Shown here in pieces: positions 24,413-34,497 of a stretch of DNA of 64,000 bases; positions within the stretch are counted from its first letter, which is position 1, and every line of letters starts with the position of its first letter. Source of the stretch: Streptomyces akebiae (GTDB taxonomy: Bacteria > Actinomycetota > Actinomycetes > Streptomycetales > Streptomycetaceae); contig NZ_CP080647.1 in assembly GCF_019599145.1 (NCBI RefSeq), positions 372,001 to 436,000 of the forward strand, in the 5' to 3' direction. The notes below the pieces were generated by a model. It was not told the origin of the DNA, searched no databases, and saw only the letters and a list, made by a program, of their open reading frames with translations. The translations under genes were made by a program, and so were the position numbers.

Positions 24413-26545
24413 GTGCCTGGTACCGCCGCCTCCGGTCCGGAGCTGCTGCAGTCCGCCCTGATCGAGTTCGCCCGGGAGAGCCGCACCTCGGTCACGGCGG
24501 TGTATCTGCTGCCGCCGGACGAGCCGGTGCTGCAGTTGGCGGTGCTGGGCGGGGTCCCCTGGGAGATCTCCATGCCCTGGGCGCGAGTGGCGCTGAAGGC
24601 CCCCTCCCCGGTGTCCGACGCCGTCCGGGAGCGGCGGCTGGTGTGGGTGGGCGGCCAGGAGGAGCTGGCGCGCCGCTATCCACGGATGGCACTGATCGTG
24701 CCGTACCGCTTCACGTTGGCCGCCGCCCCCATCACCACGGGCACGGACGTCTGGGGCGGTCTCGTGCTGCACTGGCCCGCCTCGCACCCGCCGCGGCCGA
24801 GCCCCCGGGAGCGGGAGGCCATCACCGCCACCTGTCACCGGCTCGGCCTGCTCCTGCGGGAGGCGGCGGACAGCGGCCACCGGGTACGGCCCGCCGCCGA
24901 GCCGGTGATGCTGCCGCCGCTGCGGCGCAGGCTCGCGGGGCCGACCGAGGCCCAGGCCGCGGTCGACTTCGCCGAGCGCCTCCCCGGTGGCAGCTGCTCG
25001 CTGGACGCGGACGGGCGGATCACCTTCCTCAGCACCGAGGCCGCCGAGCTGCTCGGCGCCGACATCCCGGAGCTGCTCGGCACCAAGCCGTGGGAGGCGT
25101 TGCGCTGGCTGGCCGACCCGATCGCGGAGGACAGCTACCGGGCGGCCATGCTCAGCCGTGAGACGGTGTCGTTCATCGCCCTGCGCCCGCCGGACCGGTG
25201 GCTCTCCTTCCGCCTGGTGCCGGACGCCTCCGGCATCAGCGTGCGCATCACGCCCACCCACTCGACGCACGCCCACGCACCGGTCTCCTCGCCGGCCGCG
25301 TCGCGCCCGCCCACCTCGCCCGCCACGGGGCGGGCCACGACCCTGTACCACCTGATGCACCTGGCCGCGACGCTCACCGAGGCCGTCGGCGTGCGCGACG
25401 TGGTCGACCAGGTCGCCGAGCAGGTCCTGCCCGCGTTCGGCGCAGCCGCTCTGGCCCTGATGACGGCGGAGGACGGCCGACTGCGGATCATCGGCTACCG
25501 CGGCTACACCGCCGAGTCGATGGAGCGCTTCGACACCGTCCCGCTCACCTCGGACACCCCCGCCGTGCACGCTCTCACCACGGGTGTCCCCGCCTTCTTC
25601 GGCACGTTCGCCGAGTTGGAGCGGGCCTATCCGCCGGCCGTCCTCCAGGACGCGATGGGCGCGTGGGCCTTCCTGCCGCTGATCACCTCGGGGCGTCCGG
25701 TCGGCTCCCTCGTCCTGGCCTACGAACAGCCCCACCCGTTCCCGCCGGAGGAGCGCGCCGTCCTCACCTCCACCGCCGGGCTGATCGCCCAGGCCCTGGA
25801 CCGGGCCCGGCTGTACGACACCAAGCAGCAGCTCGCCCACAACCTCCAGTCGGGGCTGCTGCCGCACACGCTGCCCCGGGTCGCCGGGCTGGACGTGGCC
25901 GCGCGCTATCTCCCGGCCACCCGTGGCATGGACGTCGGCGGCGACTTCTACGACCTCATCCGGCTCGGTCCCACCACGGCCGCGGCGGCCATCGGGGACG
26001 TCCAGGGGCACAACGTCCACGCCGCCGCCCTGATGGGGCAGGTCCGCACCGCCGTCCACGCGACCGCCGGCGCGGCCCCCGACGAGGTGCTCACCCGGAC
26101 CAACCGGCTCCTGACCGACCTCGACCCCGACCTGTTCACCAGTTGCCTCTACGTCCACCTCGACCTGGGCGCGCACACCGCCTGCCTCGCCGGCGCCGGC
26201 CACCCGCCCCCGCTGCTGCGCCACCCCGACGGCCGCACCGAGCCCCTTCCCCTGCCACCGGGACTCCTCCTCGGCATCGACGCCGACACCGACTACGCGT
26301 CCACCGAGATCCCGCTGCCGCCCGGCTCCGTACTGGCCCTCTACACGGACGGGCTCGTCGAGGCCCCGGGCGTCGACATCGGGGACGCGGTCGACGCTCT
26401 GGCCGACGCCCTCGCGCGCTCCGACCCCTCCGGCCCGCACGCCATGGAGACCGTCGCCGACTCCCTCGTCCAGCACGCCCGTCGCTCCGCGCCGCGCAGC
26501 GACGACATCGCGCTGCTCCTTCTTCACCCCAGTTCACATACGTGA
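24413..26545 (+). CDS. SpoIIE/PP2C-type phosphatase with GAF and PAS sensor domains
   Basis: The 710-residue protein (from GTG 24413) has an N-terminal GAF-like domain (about 10-155), a PAS-like domain (SCSLDADGRITFLSTEAAEL), a second GAF domain (about 305-475) and a C-terminal SpoIIE phosphatase (about 490-705) with metal-binding DVGGDFYDL, GDVQGHN, ALYTDGLVE and SDDIALLLL. Such proteins dephosphorylate anti-sigma factor antagonists in stress signalling. No membrane segment or HATPase kinase domain is present. GGTGAGG precedes the GTG. The frame is open to an ATG at 24341 with no ribosome binding site, so the start is not certain. Confidence 0.82.
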   Translation: MPGTAASGPELLQSALIEFARESRTSVTAVYLLPPDEPVLQLAVLGGVPWEISMPWARVALKAPSPVSDAVRERRLVWVGGQEELARRYPRMALIVPYRFTLAAAPITTGTDVWGGLVLHWPASHPPRPSPREREAITATCHRLGLLLREAADSGHRVRPAAEPVMLPPLRRRLAGPTEAQAAVDFAERLPGGSCSLDADGRITFLSTEAAELLGADIPELLGTKPWEALRWLADPIAEDSYRAAMLSRETVSFIALRPPDRWLSFRLVPDASGISVRITPTHSTHAHAPVSSPAASRPPTSPATGRATTLYHLMHLAATLTEAVGVRDVVDQVAEQVLPAFGAAALALMTAEDGRLRIIGYRGYTAESMERFDTVPLTSDTPAVHALTTGVPAFFGTFAELERAYPPAVLQDAMGAWAFLPLITSGRPVGSLVLAYEQPHPFPPEERAVLTSTAGLIAQALDRARLYDTKQQLAHNLQSGLLPHTLPRVAGLDVAARYLPATRGMDVGGDFYDLIRLGPTTAAAAIGDVQGHNVHAAALMGQVRTAVHATAGAAPDEVLTRTNRLLTDLDPDLFTSCLYVHLDLGAHTACLAGAGHPPPLLRHPDGRTEPLPLPPGLLLGIDADTDYASTEIPLPPGSVLALYTDGLVEAPGVDIGDAVDALADALARSDPSGPHAMETVADSLVQHARRSAPRSDDIALLLLHPSSHT

Positions 26546-26614
26546 TCGACGGACCAACCCATTGACCCGGAGGCGAGCCCTCCGTAAGGTTCCCGCCATT
26601 CCTACGTACGTGAC

Positions 26615-26638
26615 GGCTATTCAGATACATGAACAGCC
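26615..26638. promoter_or_regulatory. 24-base inverted repeat upstream of the MFS gene
   Basis: Half-sites GGCTATTCA (26615-26623) and TGAACAGCC (26630-26638) are separated by six bases and match at 8 of 9 positions. The site ends 14 bases before the start codon, where a repressor would block transcription or translation. No regulator gene is adjacent. Confidence 0.45.
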
Positions 26639-26652
26639 GGAGGGAGACAACG

Positions 26653-28011
26653 ATGTCTGACGTCCTCATACCCGATGCCGAACGGCGTGCGGTCGGCAAG
26701 TTCCTGCGCCGCATGCTGCCGATCCTCGTCCTCATGCTGCTGATCAACCAGATGGACCGGACCAACGTCGGCTTCGTCCAGGACGAGTTGCGGGCCGACG
26801 TCGGGGTGAGCGCCACGGCGTACGGTCTCGGCGCGGGGCTGTTCTTCATCGGGTACGCCCTCTTCGAGGTGCCCAGCAACATGCTCCTGGAGCGGTTCGG
26901 CGCCCGGGTCTGGCTGACCCGCATCATGATCACCTGGGGTCTGGTGATCATGGCGATGTGCTTCATCCACAACGTATGGATGTTCTACGGGCTGCGCTTC
27001 CTGCTCGGTGTCGCCGAGGCGGGCTTCTTCCCCGGTGTCCTGCTCTACTTCACCCAGTGGCTGCCGGACTCCAGCCGTGGCCGGGCAAGCGCGATCTTCC
27101 TGGGCGGCTCGGCCACCGCGTACATCGTCACCGGGCCGATCACGGGTGCGCTGCTGGAACTGCACGGGGTCGGCGGGTTCGCCGGGTGGCGCTGGATGTT
27201 CGCGCTGGAAGGGCTGCTGTCGATCGTCGTCGGCTTCGTCGCCGGCTTCTTCCTCGTCTCCCGCATCCAGGACGCCCCGTGGCTGACGGCGCAGGAGAAG
27301 CAGGCGCTGAGCTCCGCGGTCGCACGGGACGAGGAGGCGCGCAGCCGGGCCCCCAGGGTGTCGCGGCTCAAGCTGCTGATCCACCCTCAGGTGGCGCTGC
27401 TGACCACGGTGTTCTTCGCGATGGCCCTCACCGGGTACGCGATCACCTTCTGGCTGCCCAGTCTGGTGGAGGAGATCGGCGGACTGTCGCCATTCCAGGT
27501 CGGTCTGCTGTCGGCGATCCCCTGGATCTGCGCGGTGATCGCCATGTACTCGATGAGCCGGTTCACCGACCGTGCCCCCGACCGTCGCCCCTACCTCGCC
27601 GTCGCGCTGACCCTGTCCGCCACGGGCACCTTCCTGGCCACACTGGGCTCCCCCTGGTTCGGCCTGGCGGCCATCACGCTCGCCGCGGTGGGCGGCAAGT
27701 GCGCGGCCACCCTGTTCTGGCCGATGGCGCAGTCGGGACTCGACCTGAAGATCGCGGCGCCGGGGCTCGCGGTCGTCAACTCCATCGGGAACCTCGGCGG
27801 TTTCGTCTCCCCCACGCTCTTCGGCTACCTCAAGGACACCACCGGCACGACGAACGGCGGCCTGTACACGCTGTCGGCGGCCTCGCTCCTCGCGGTGCTC
27901 GGCGTGGCGCTGATCCGCAGGAACGGCGGGGGCGCGGGCGCGGGCACCGGGTCGGACTCGGCTGAATCCGCCCTCGCGAAGGGGCGGTTGGCGACGGGCG
28001 AGGCCCGGTAG
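26653..28011 (+). CDS. MFS transporter, anion:cation symporter (ACS) type
   Basis: The 452-residue protein has twelve membrane helices in two sets of six. MLPILVLMLLINQMDRTNVGF, FFIGYALFEVPSNMLLERFGAR and LRFLLGVAEAGFFPGVLLYF match the ACS subfamily, whose members import organic anions such as hydroxyaromatic acids, phthalate, tartrate or glucarate. AGGGAGA precedes the ATG at 26653. No catabolic genes are adjacent, so the substrate is unknown. The inverted repeat just upstream suggests repressor control by a substrate-sensing regulator elsewhere. Confidence 0.87.
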   Translation: MSDVLIPDAERRAVGKFLRRMLPILVLMLLINQMDRTNVGFVQDELRADVGVSATAYGLGAGLFFIGYALFEVPSNMLLERFGARVWLTRIMITWGLVIMAMCFIHNVWMFYGLRFLLGVAEAGFFPGVLLYFTQWLPDSSRGRASAIFLGGSATAYIVTGPITGALLELHGVGGFAGWRWMFALEGLLSIVVGFVAGFFLVSRIQDAPWLTAQEKQALSSAVARDEEARSRAPRVSRLKLLIHPQVALLTTVFFAMALTGYAITFWLPSLVEEIGGLSPFQVGLLSAIPWICAVIAMYSMSRFTDRAPDRRPYLAVALTLSATGTFLATLGSPWFGLAAITLAAVGGKCAATLFWPMAQSGLDLKIAAPGLAVVNSIGNLGGFVSPTLFGYLKDTTGTTNGGLYTLSAASLLAVLGVALIRRNGGGAGAGTGSDSAESALAKGRLATGEAR

Positions 28012-28032
28012 GGAGCCCCGGTAGGGAGCCCC
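28007..28032. repeat. 13-base tandem duplication over the MFS stop codon
   Basis: GGTAGGGAGCCCC occurs twice without a gap (28007-28019, 28020-28032). The first copy contains the transporter's TAG stop codon. Confidence 0.7.
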
Positions 28033-28056
28033 GGACACCGCACGTGGCACCGCGCC

Positions 28057-28079
28057 CCGCCGATCACCGGTGACGGCGG
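28057..28079. terminator. Bidirectional stem between convergent MFS and tetR genes
   Basis: CCGCCG (28057-28062), one bulged A, TCACC, then GGTGA and CGGCGG make an almost uninterrupted 11-base-pair stem with no loop bases to spare. It lies midway between the two stop codons (28011 and 28101). Confidence 0.45.
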
Positions 28080-28100
28080 TTCAGGGGCCGGCCCCCTCGC

Positions 28101-28724
28101 TCATCTCACCCCCCGCGCCCGTCTCTTCATACGGGGCACACGGTCGAAGATCGCGGCGAGGCGGGCCCCCTGGGCGAACAGCGTCTCCGGACGGGAACGG
28201 TCGCCGTCGAGGTGGGTGAGCGTTTCCATGCCGAGGTAGAAGGCCACGGCCGCCCCGGCCAGCACCCGCACGCGGACCACGGACGCCAGGGGTTTGCCGC
28301 GCAGGAGGACCGTGAGCTGTTCCTCGGCCAGCTCCTCCCACTTCCGGGTCTCCAGCGCCAGTTGGGCGGCCAGCCGCGTTCCGGGCCGCGCCCCGGCGTA
28401 CAGCTCCTGGACGGCGGCGATGTGCCCGGTCCGGCTGTCCTCGTCGTACAGCTCGCGCAGCCGCGCGACCACGGGCACGGCGCGGTCGAGGCCGGACAGT
28501 TCGGCACGGTAGCGGCCGATGCGGGCCCCGCTGGTCCGTTCCAGCGCCGCCACCAACAGGTCGTCCAGGTCCGCGAAGTGGTAGTAGATCACCCCGGGCG
28601 CGAAGCCGCCCGCCTGCGCTATCGCCCGTGCGGTGGTCCCGCCGTAACCGTGGCGGACCAGACACACCAGGGCGGCTTCCAGGACCCGGTCACGGGTGCC
28701 GCGAGAACCTCGGTGCTCAGACAA
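28101..28724 (-). CDS. TetR family transcriptional regulator
   Basis: The 207-residue protein has the TetR HTH at residues 10-56 (RDRVLEAALVCLVRHGYGGT, TARAIAQAGGFAPGVIYYHF) and a helical ligand-binding domain. It is the last gene of a three-gene operon: its start overlaps the end of the desaturase gene by 8 bases. The probable target is the palindrome at 31072-31098 over the operon's start codon, which would make the operon self-regulated. A lipid or carotenoid-like ligand is a guess based on its partners. Confidence 0.87.
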   Translation of the reverse strand: MSEHRGSRGTRDRVLEAALVCLVRHGYGGTTARAIAQAGGFAPGVIYYHFADLDDLLVAALERTSGARIGRYRAELSGLDRAVPVVARLRELYDEDSRTGHIAAVQELYAGARPGTRLAAQLALETRKWEELAEEQLTVLLRGKPLASVVRVRVLAGAAVAFYLGMETLTHLDGDRSRPETLFAQGARLAAIFDRVPRMKRRARGVR

Positions 28725-29550
28725 CGCGCACCGGCCGTACCCCGTGCGCGGCGAAGTGGCCTTCGAGTCTGCGGGACAGCTCCGGCAGCCGGTGACTGGG
28801 CACCCCCGGGTACAGGTGGTGCTCCAGGTGGTAGGTGAGTTCCAGGAAGACGGCGGGGATGATCCTCCCGCGCAGCGTGCGGGTCTGCGTCAACGGGGTG
28901 TCTCCGTAGTCGTGGTGCGGCAGATACACCGTCAGCAGCGGGTACACCCAGCTGCCGACGATCGCCATCACCGTATAGAGGAGCGGACCCGGCGTGTACG
29001 GCAGGAGCAGCACTCCCCCGGTGAACGCGGTGAACGGGGCCGCCGCCTCCACCAGCAGCCAGCGGCGGTCGCGGCCCCGCCGGTAGGACCAGATCCACAG
29101 GCGCACGAGGAAGACGGGGCCGTAGCAGACCGCGCCCAGGAGGGACAGTTCGGCGGGGTGGCCCTCCGGGTCGTCGGGGTGCGGGAAGAGGCGGTGGTGC
29201 TGGGTGTGCGTGGCCCGGTAGGCGTGCCCGCTCTCCAGCAGGGCCAGCCCCATCGCGAACAGCGCCCAGTCGGTGGCCCGCGGGGACAGACCGATCGTGC
29301 GGTGCACCACGTCATGGGTGACGGTCACGACCGCGACGAAGATCCCGAACACGATCAGCGGCGTCAGCCACCACCAGCCGAGCCACACCGCGCCCGTGAA
29401 CAGCAGCGCCCCGGCGCCCGGACGGGCCAGCGCGACGATCCGCTGCCGACGCGTGGTGACGAGCAGGTCGTCGCCGAGTTCGGCGAGGGTGGGGAGGCCC
29501 GGGGCCGGGCCGTTCGAACCGGTCGGGCCGGGGTTGTCGGATGCGCTCAT
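28717..29550 (-). CDS. Membrane fatty acid desaturase-type protein
   Basis: The 277-residue protein has the three histidine boxes of membrane di-iron desaturases and hydroxylases: HDVVH, HTQHH and HLEHH. Four hydrophobic segments flank them. The family inserts double bonds or hydroxyl groups into fatty acids, and related enzymes act on carotenoids. GGAGAGGAGA precedes the ATG at 29550. The gene overlaps the upstream FAD oxidoreductase by 4 bases and the downstream tetR by 8, so all three are translationally coupled. The FAD partner suggests an isoprenoid or lipid substrate; no carotenoid synthase gene is adjacent. Confidence 0.82.
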   Translation of the reverse strand: MSASDNPGPTGSNGPAPGLPTLAELGDDLLVTTRRQRIVALARPGAGALLFTGAVWLGWWWLTPLIVFGIFVAVVTVTHDVVHRTIGLSPRATDWALFAMGLALLESGHAYRATHTQHHRLFPHPDDPEGHPAELSLLGAVCYGPVFLVRLWIWSYRRGRDRRWLLVEAAAPFTAFTGGVLLLPYTPGPLLYTVMAIVGSWVYPLLTVYLPHHDYGDTPLTQTRTLRGRIIPAVFLELTYHLEHHLYPGVPSHRLPELSRRLEGHFAAHGVRPVRVV

Positions 29551-31091
29551 CCCGCGCGTCTCCTCTCCTTCAGCAGACCTTCGGCGACGATGCGGCTGCC
29601 CAGCACACAGGCGACCGTGCCGAGCCCCGGCCAGGTCGTGTCGCCGACCAGCCACAGGCCGGGGCCGCCGAGATCGTGCGGTACGGCGTGCTGGTTGGTG
29701 TTGGCCAGGCGCTGGCGTACGCCGCCGACCGCGCCCTTTGGGCGGAAGCCGAACCGTTCGTAGCTGCGGGGCGTTCCCGTCTCGGCGAACACGGCACGCT
29801 CCCCGAGCCGTGGGTACGCGCGCCGCGCGAGAGCGAGGAGTCGTTCCCCGGCCTCCTTCTTGCGTTGCCCGTACTCCGCCGCGTCGAGGTCGCGCCAGTC
29901 GGCGAGATCGGTGTGGGTCGAGAGCATCACGGCCCGATGGCCGGACGGTGCGCTGAGGGTGTCTCCGGGTGCGGACACCGAGACGAACATGTTGTTGCCG
30001 TCGCCCAGGGGACGGTCGTAGGAGTGCAGCAGCTGATGGTGCGTCAACTCCTGCTCTTCCACCTCGGATTCGGGCACCCCGAGGAAGGCGACGAGCGCGC
30101 CGCCGAGGGCGTCCGCGTCACGTTCCAGGTAGGGGCGGAGCCGGCGGGCCACCGGCAGCCCCGCACAGATCGTCGCGGTGGTGGCCACCGGGACCGCGCA
30201 CACGATCCGCCCGGCACGGAAGGCTCCTCGACGTGTCGTCACCTCATAGGCGCCGGGAGCGCCCTGGACCCGGGAGACGCGGCAGGCGGTGCGGAGTGTG
30301 CCGCCCAGTTCCCGGTAGCGGGCGACCAGCACCCGCCAGAAGCCGTGCATGCCGCCGTGGTGTCTGCTGAGGCCCGCGCCCCGGATGGTCACGCCGAGCG
30401 CCGCGTTGATGAGGGGCGCGTCGTCGACCCCCGTGTGGACGGTGTCCTCGACCAGCATGGCGAGCAACCCGACCAGCGGGGCGTCCGCGCGCAGGCCGTG
30501 GTCGCGCAGCGCGTCGCCCAGGGTCCGGTTCAGATGGCGGGCGTACGGAAGCCCTGACCAACCGACCGCCCGCAGGTCGTGCAGTGCGTCGGCGGGGCCA
30601 CGGATCGGCAGCCGTACGCCCGCCCTGCTGGCCCGCCAGAAGGTGTCGGCGAGCCGGTCGAGGAGATCCCAGAACGCGCGATGCCGTTCGGTGTCACCGA
30701 TTTCGCGCAGGCGTTCGGCGTGCCAGGCGGCCCGGTCGCGGTGGAGCACGACCTCACGGTCCGGCAGATGAGCGCGGTAGCCCGGAAGTTCCTCGGCGTG
30801 CAGCGGTGGGATGCCGACAGCGGCGAGGAGTTCACCGCCGACCCCTCCGGGGCCGAAGTCGACCAGCGTCGTCGCGCCGACGTCGAAGGAGAAGCCTCGC
30901 TTGCGGTAGTAGCCGGCGCAGCCGCCCGCGTGGCCGTGCGCCTCCAGCACGATCGTGGACAGCCCCGCCCGTTGCAGGCGCAGCGCCGTGGCCATGCCGG
31001 CCATACCGCCGCCGATCACCACCACATCGGCATGGCCGCCATCCCAACCGGCCGCTGTCCGGCTGCCGTTCTGAACGTTTGTTCTGAACAT
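29547..31091 (-). CDS. FAD-dependent oxidoreductase (phytoene desaturase/CrtISO-like)
   Basis: The 514-residue protein has a Rossmann FAD-binding motif (VVVIGGGMAGMATALRLQRA), the family's second FAD segment EAHGHAGGCAGYYRKRGF and the C-terminal GLWLVGDTTWPGLGTVACVL. This layout is that of phytoene desaturases, carotenoid isomerases and related retinol saturases. The ATG at 31091 has no ribosome binding site, but TTGACG and CAGTCT lie 17 bases apart with CAGTCT ending 6 bases before it, so the mRNA is probably leaderless. It is first in an operon with a desaturase and TetR. Substrate unknown. Confidence 0.8.
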   Translation of the reverse strand: MFRTNVQNGSRTAAGWDGGHADVVVIGGGMAGMATALRLQRAGLSTIVLEAHGHAGGCAGYYRKRGFSFDVGATTLVDFGPGGVGGELLAAVGIPPLHAEELPGYRAHLPDREVVLHRDRAAWHAERLREIGDTERHRAFWDLLDRLADTFWRASRAGVRLPIRGPADALHDLRAVGWSGLPYARHLNRTLGDALRDHGLRADAPLVGLLAMLVEDTVHTGVDDAPLINAALGVTIRGAGLSRHHGGMHGFWRVLVARYRELGGTLRTACRVSRVQGAPGAYEVTTRRGAFRAGRIVCAVPVATTATICAGLPVARRLRPYLERDADALGGALVAFLGVPESEVEEQELTHHQLLHSYDRPLGDGNNMFVSVSAPGDTLSAPSGHRAVMLSTHTDLADWRDLDAAEYGQRKKEAGERLLALARRAYPRLGERAVFAETGTPRSYERFGFRPKGAVGGVRQRLANTNQHAVPHDLGGPGLWLVGDTTWPGLGTVACVLGSRIVAEGLLKERRRAG

Positions 31092-31098
31092 TCGTTCA
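31072..31098. promoter_or_regulatory. Candidate TetR operator covering a leaderless start
   Basis: A 27-base palindrome: outer arms TGAACG (31072-31077) and CGTTCA (31093-31098) share one centre, base 31085, with a perfect core TGTTCTGAACA (31080-31090). The start codon of the oxidoreductase gene (31089-31091, minus strand) lies inside it, and the -10 box overlaps its edge. Size and symmetry fit TetR-family operators. Confidence 0.65.
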
Positions 31099-31126
31099 GA
31101 CTGGGCCAGTTCAGCCTCCACGTCAA
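31098..31126 (-). promoter_or_regulatory. Promoter of the oxidoreductase-desaturase-tetR operon
   Basis: Minus-strand TTGACG (31126-31121) and CAGTCT (31103-31098) have a 17-base spacer, and the start codon follows after 6 bases. Confidence 0.5.
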
Positions 31127-31234
31127 TGGTTCGGGCGTGTGCGAAGAGACTCGCGGGAACCGCTCCCGCCGGGATTGCGTACCTCTGTACGATCACCGGT
31201 CACACATGGGGCAGCGCGGTGGAGGGGGCGGGCG

Positions 31235-32103
31235 TTGGACGACAAAACGGCTGGGCCTAGAGGTGGTTGGCGGCTGAGGGCCGCCGCGTCGGGGGCCGCC
31301 GCGGCGGTCTTCCTCGGCGGTTGCAGCGCGGGGGCGGCGGAGCGGGCGGACAAGCCCCGGCCCACGGCGTCCGGGGCGGCGACGCCTTCCGCTTCCGCCT
31401 CCGGGCAACTGTCGGCGGAGGGTGCGGAGCCGACTGCGACACCGTCCGCCACACCGTTCACAGCGGACCCGGATCGCGTGCCGCGCGGGAGGGAGGACGG
31501 CACGGCGCTGGCGGAGGCGGTCGCGATGCGGCCACAGGACTGGGGCTCGGGCTTCGAGGCCCAGCCGCTCGCCCGCAGCGCCGAGGGAACCATCGCCCTG
31601 CTCGACGAGGAGTGCCGGTGGCAGCGCCGGGCGCTCCCCGACGGCGTACTGGCCTCCCTGTCCCTGTACAGCCAACTGCCCGGCACCGCGAAGCGCGGCA
31701 CGGTCAGGGTGACCGCGACGGTGACGGTGCACACGGCGGTGCTCGATGCCGACGACCATGTGTCCGCGACGCTGGAGGAGGCGCTGCGCTGCCCCGAGCA
31801 GCAGGTGCGCGCCGACGAGCGGATAGCGGAACTGATGTCCGTGGGCACCCCCCGCGGTATGCGCGGCAACAACTACGCCGACGACTCGGTCCTGGAGACG
31901 GGCGTCTACCTCACCGGCACCGGCACCGGCACCGGCAAGGCGGACTACCGGTGGATGATCACCCGGCTCGGCCCGGTCACCATGACGGTGTCGATCAAGG
32001 GCGCCGAGGGCTGGACCGTCAACGAGCTGGAGCAGTTCATGACGCGCGGCACCACCACCATGCTCGGCCGGGTGGAACACGAGCTGGGCGGAGGCGAGGG
32101 CTG

Positions 32104-32104
<1 letters not shown>
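31235..32104 (+). CDS. Lipoprotein encoded with the sensor kinases
   Basis: The 289-residue protein starts at TTG 31235, nine bases after GGAGG; an open frame continues upstream to 31139 without a better site. The N-terminus has an Arg-containing segment, a hydrophobic stretch and the lipobox FLGGC, so the cysteine is probably lipid-modified at the outer membrane face. An Ala/Ser/Pro/Thr linker follows. The globular part (RPQDWGSGFEAQPLARSAEG to the end) is not recognised. Its TGA overlaps the ATG of the first kinase gene. It may be an extracellular partner of the kinase sensors. Confidence 0.78.

Positions 32105-34496
<2,392 letters not shown>

Positions 34497-34497
<1 letters not shown>

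Noticed and set aside
31912..31935. Four CACCGG units as a regulatory repeat
   Set aside because: They lie in frame inside the lipoprotein gene and encode alternating Thr-Gly; a simple coding repeat explains them.
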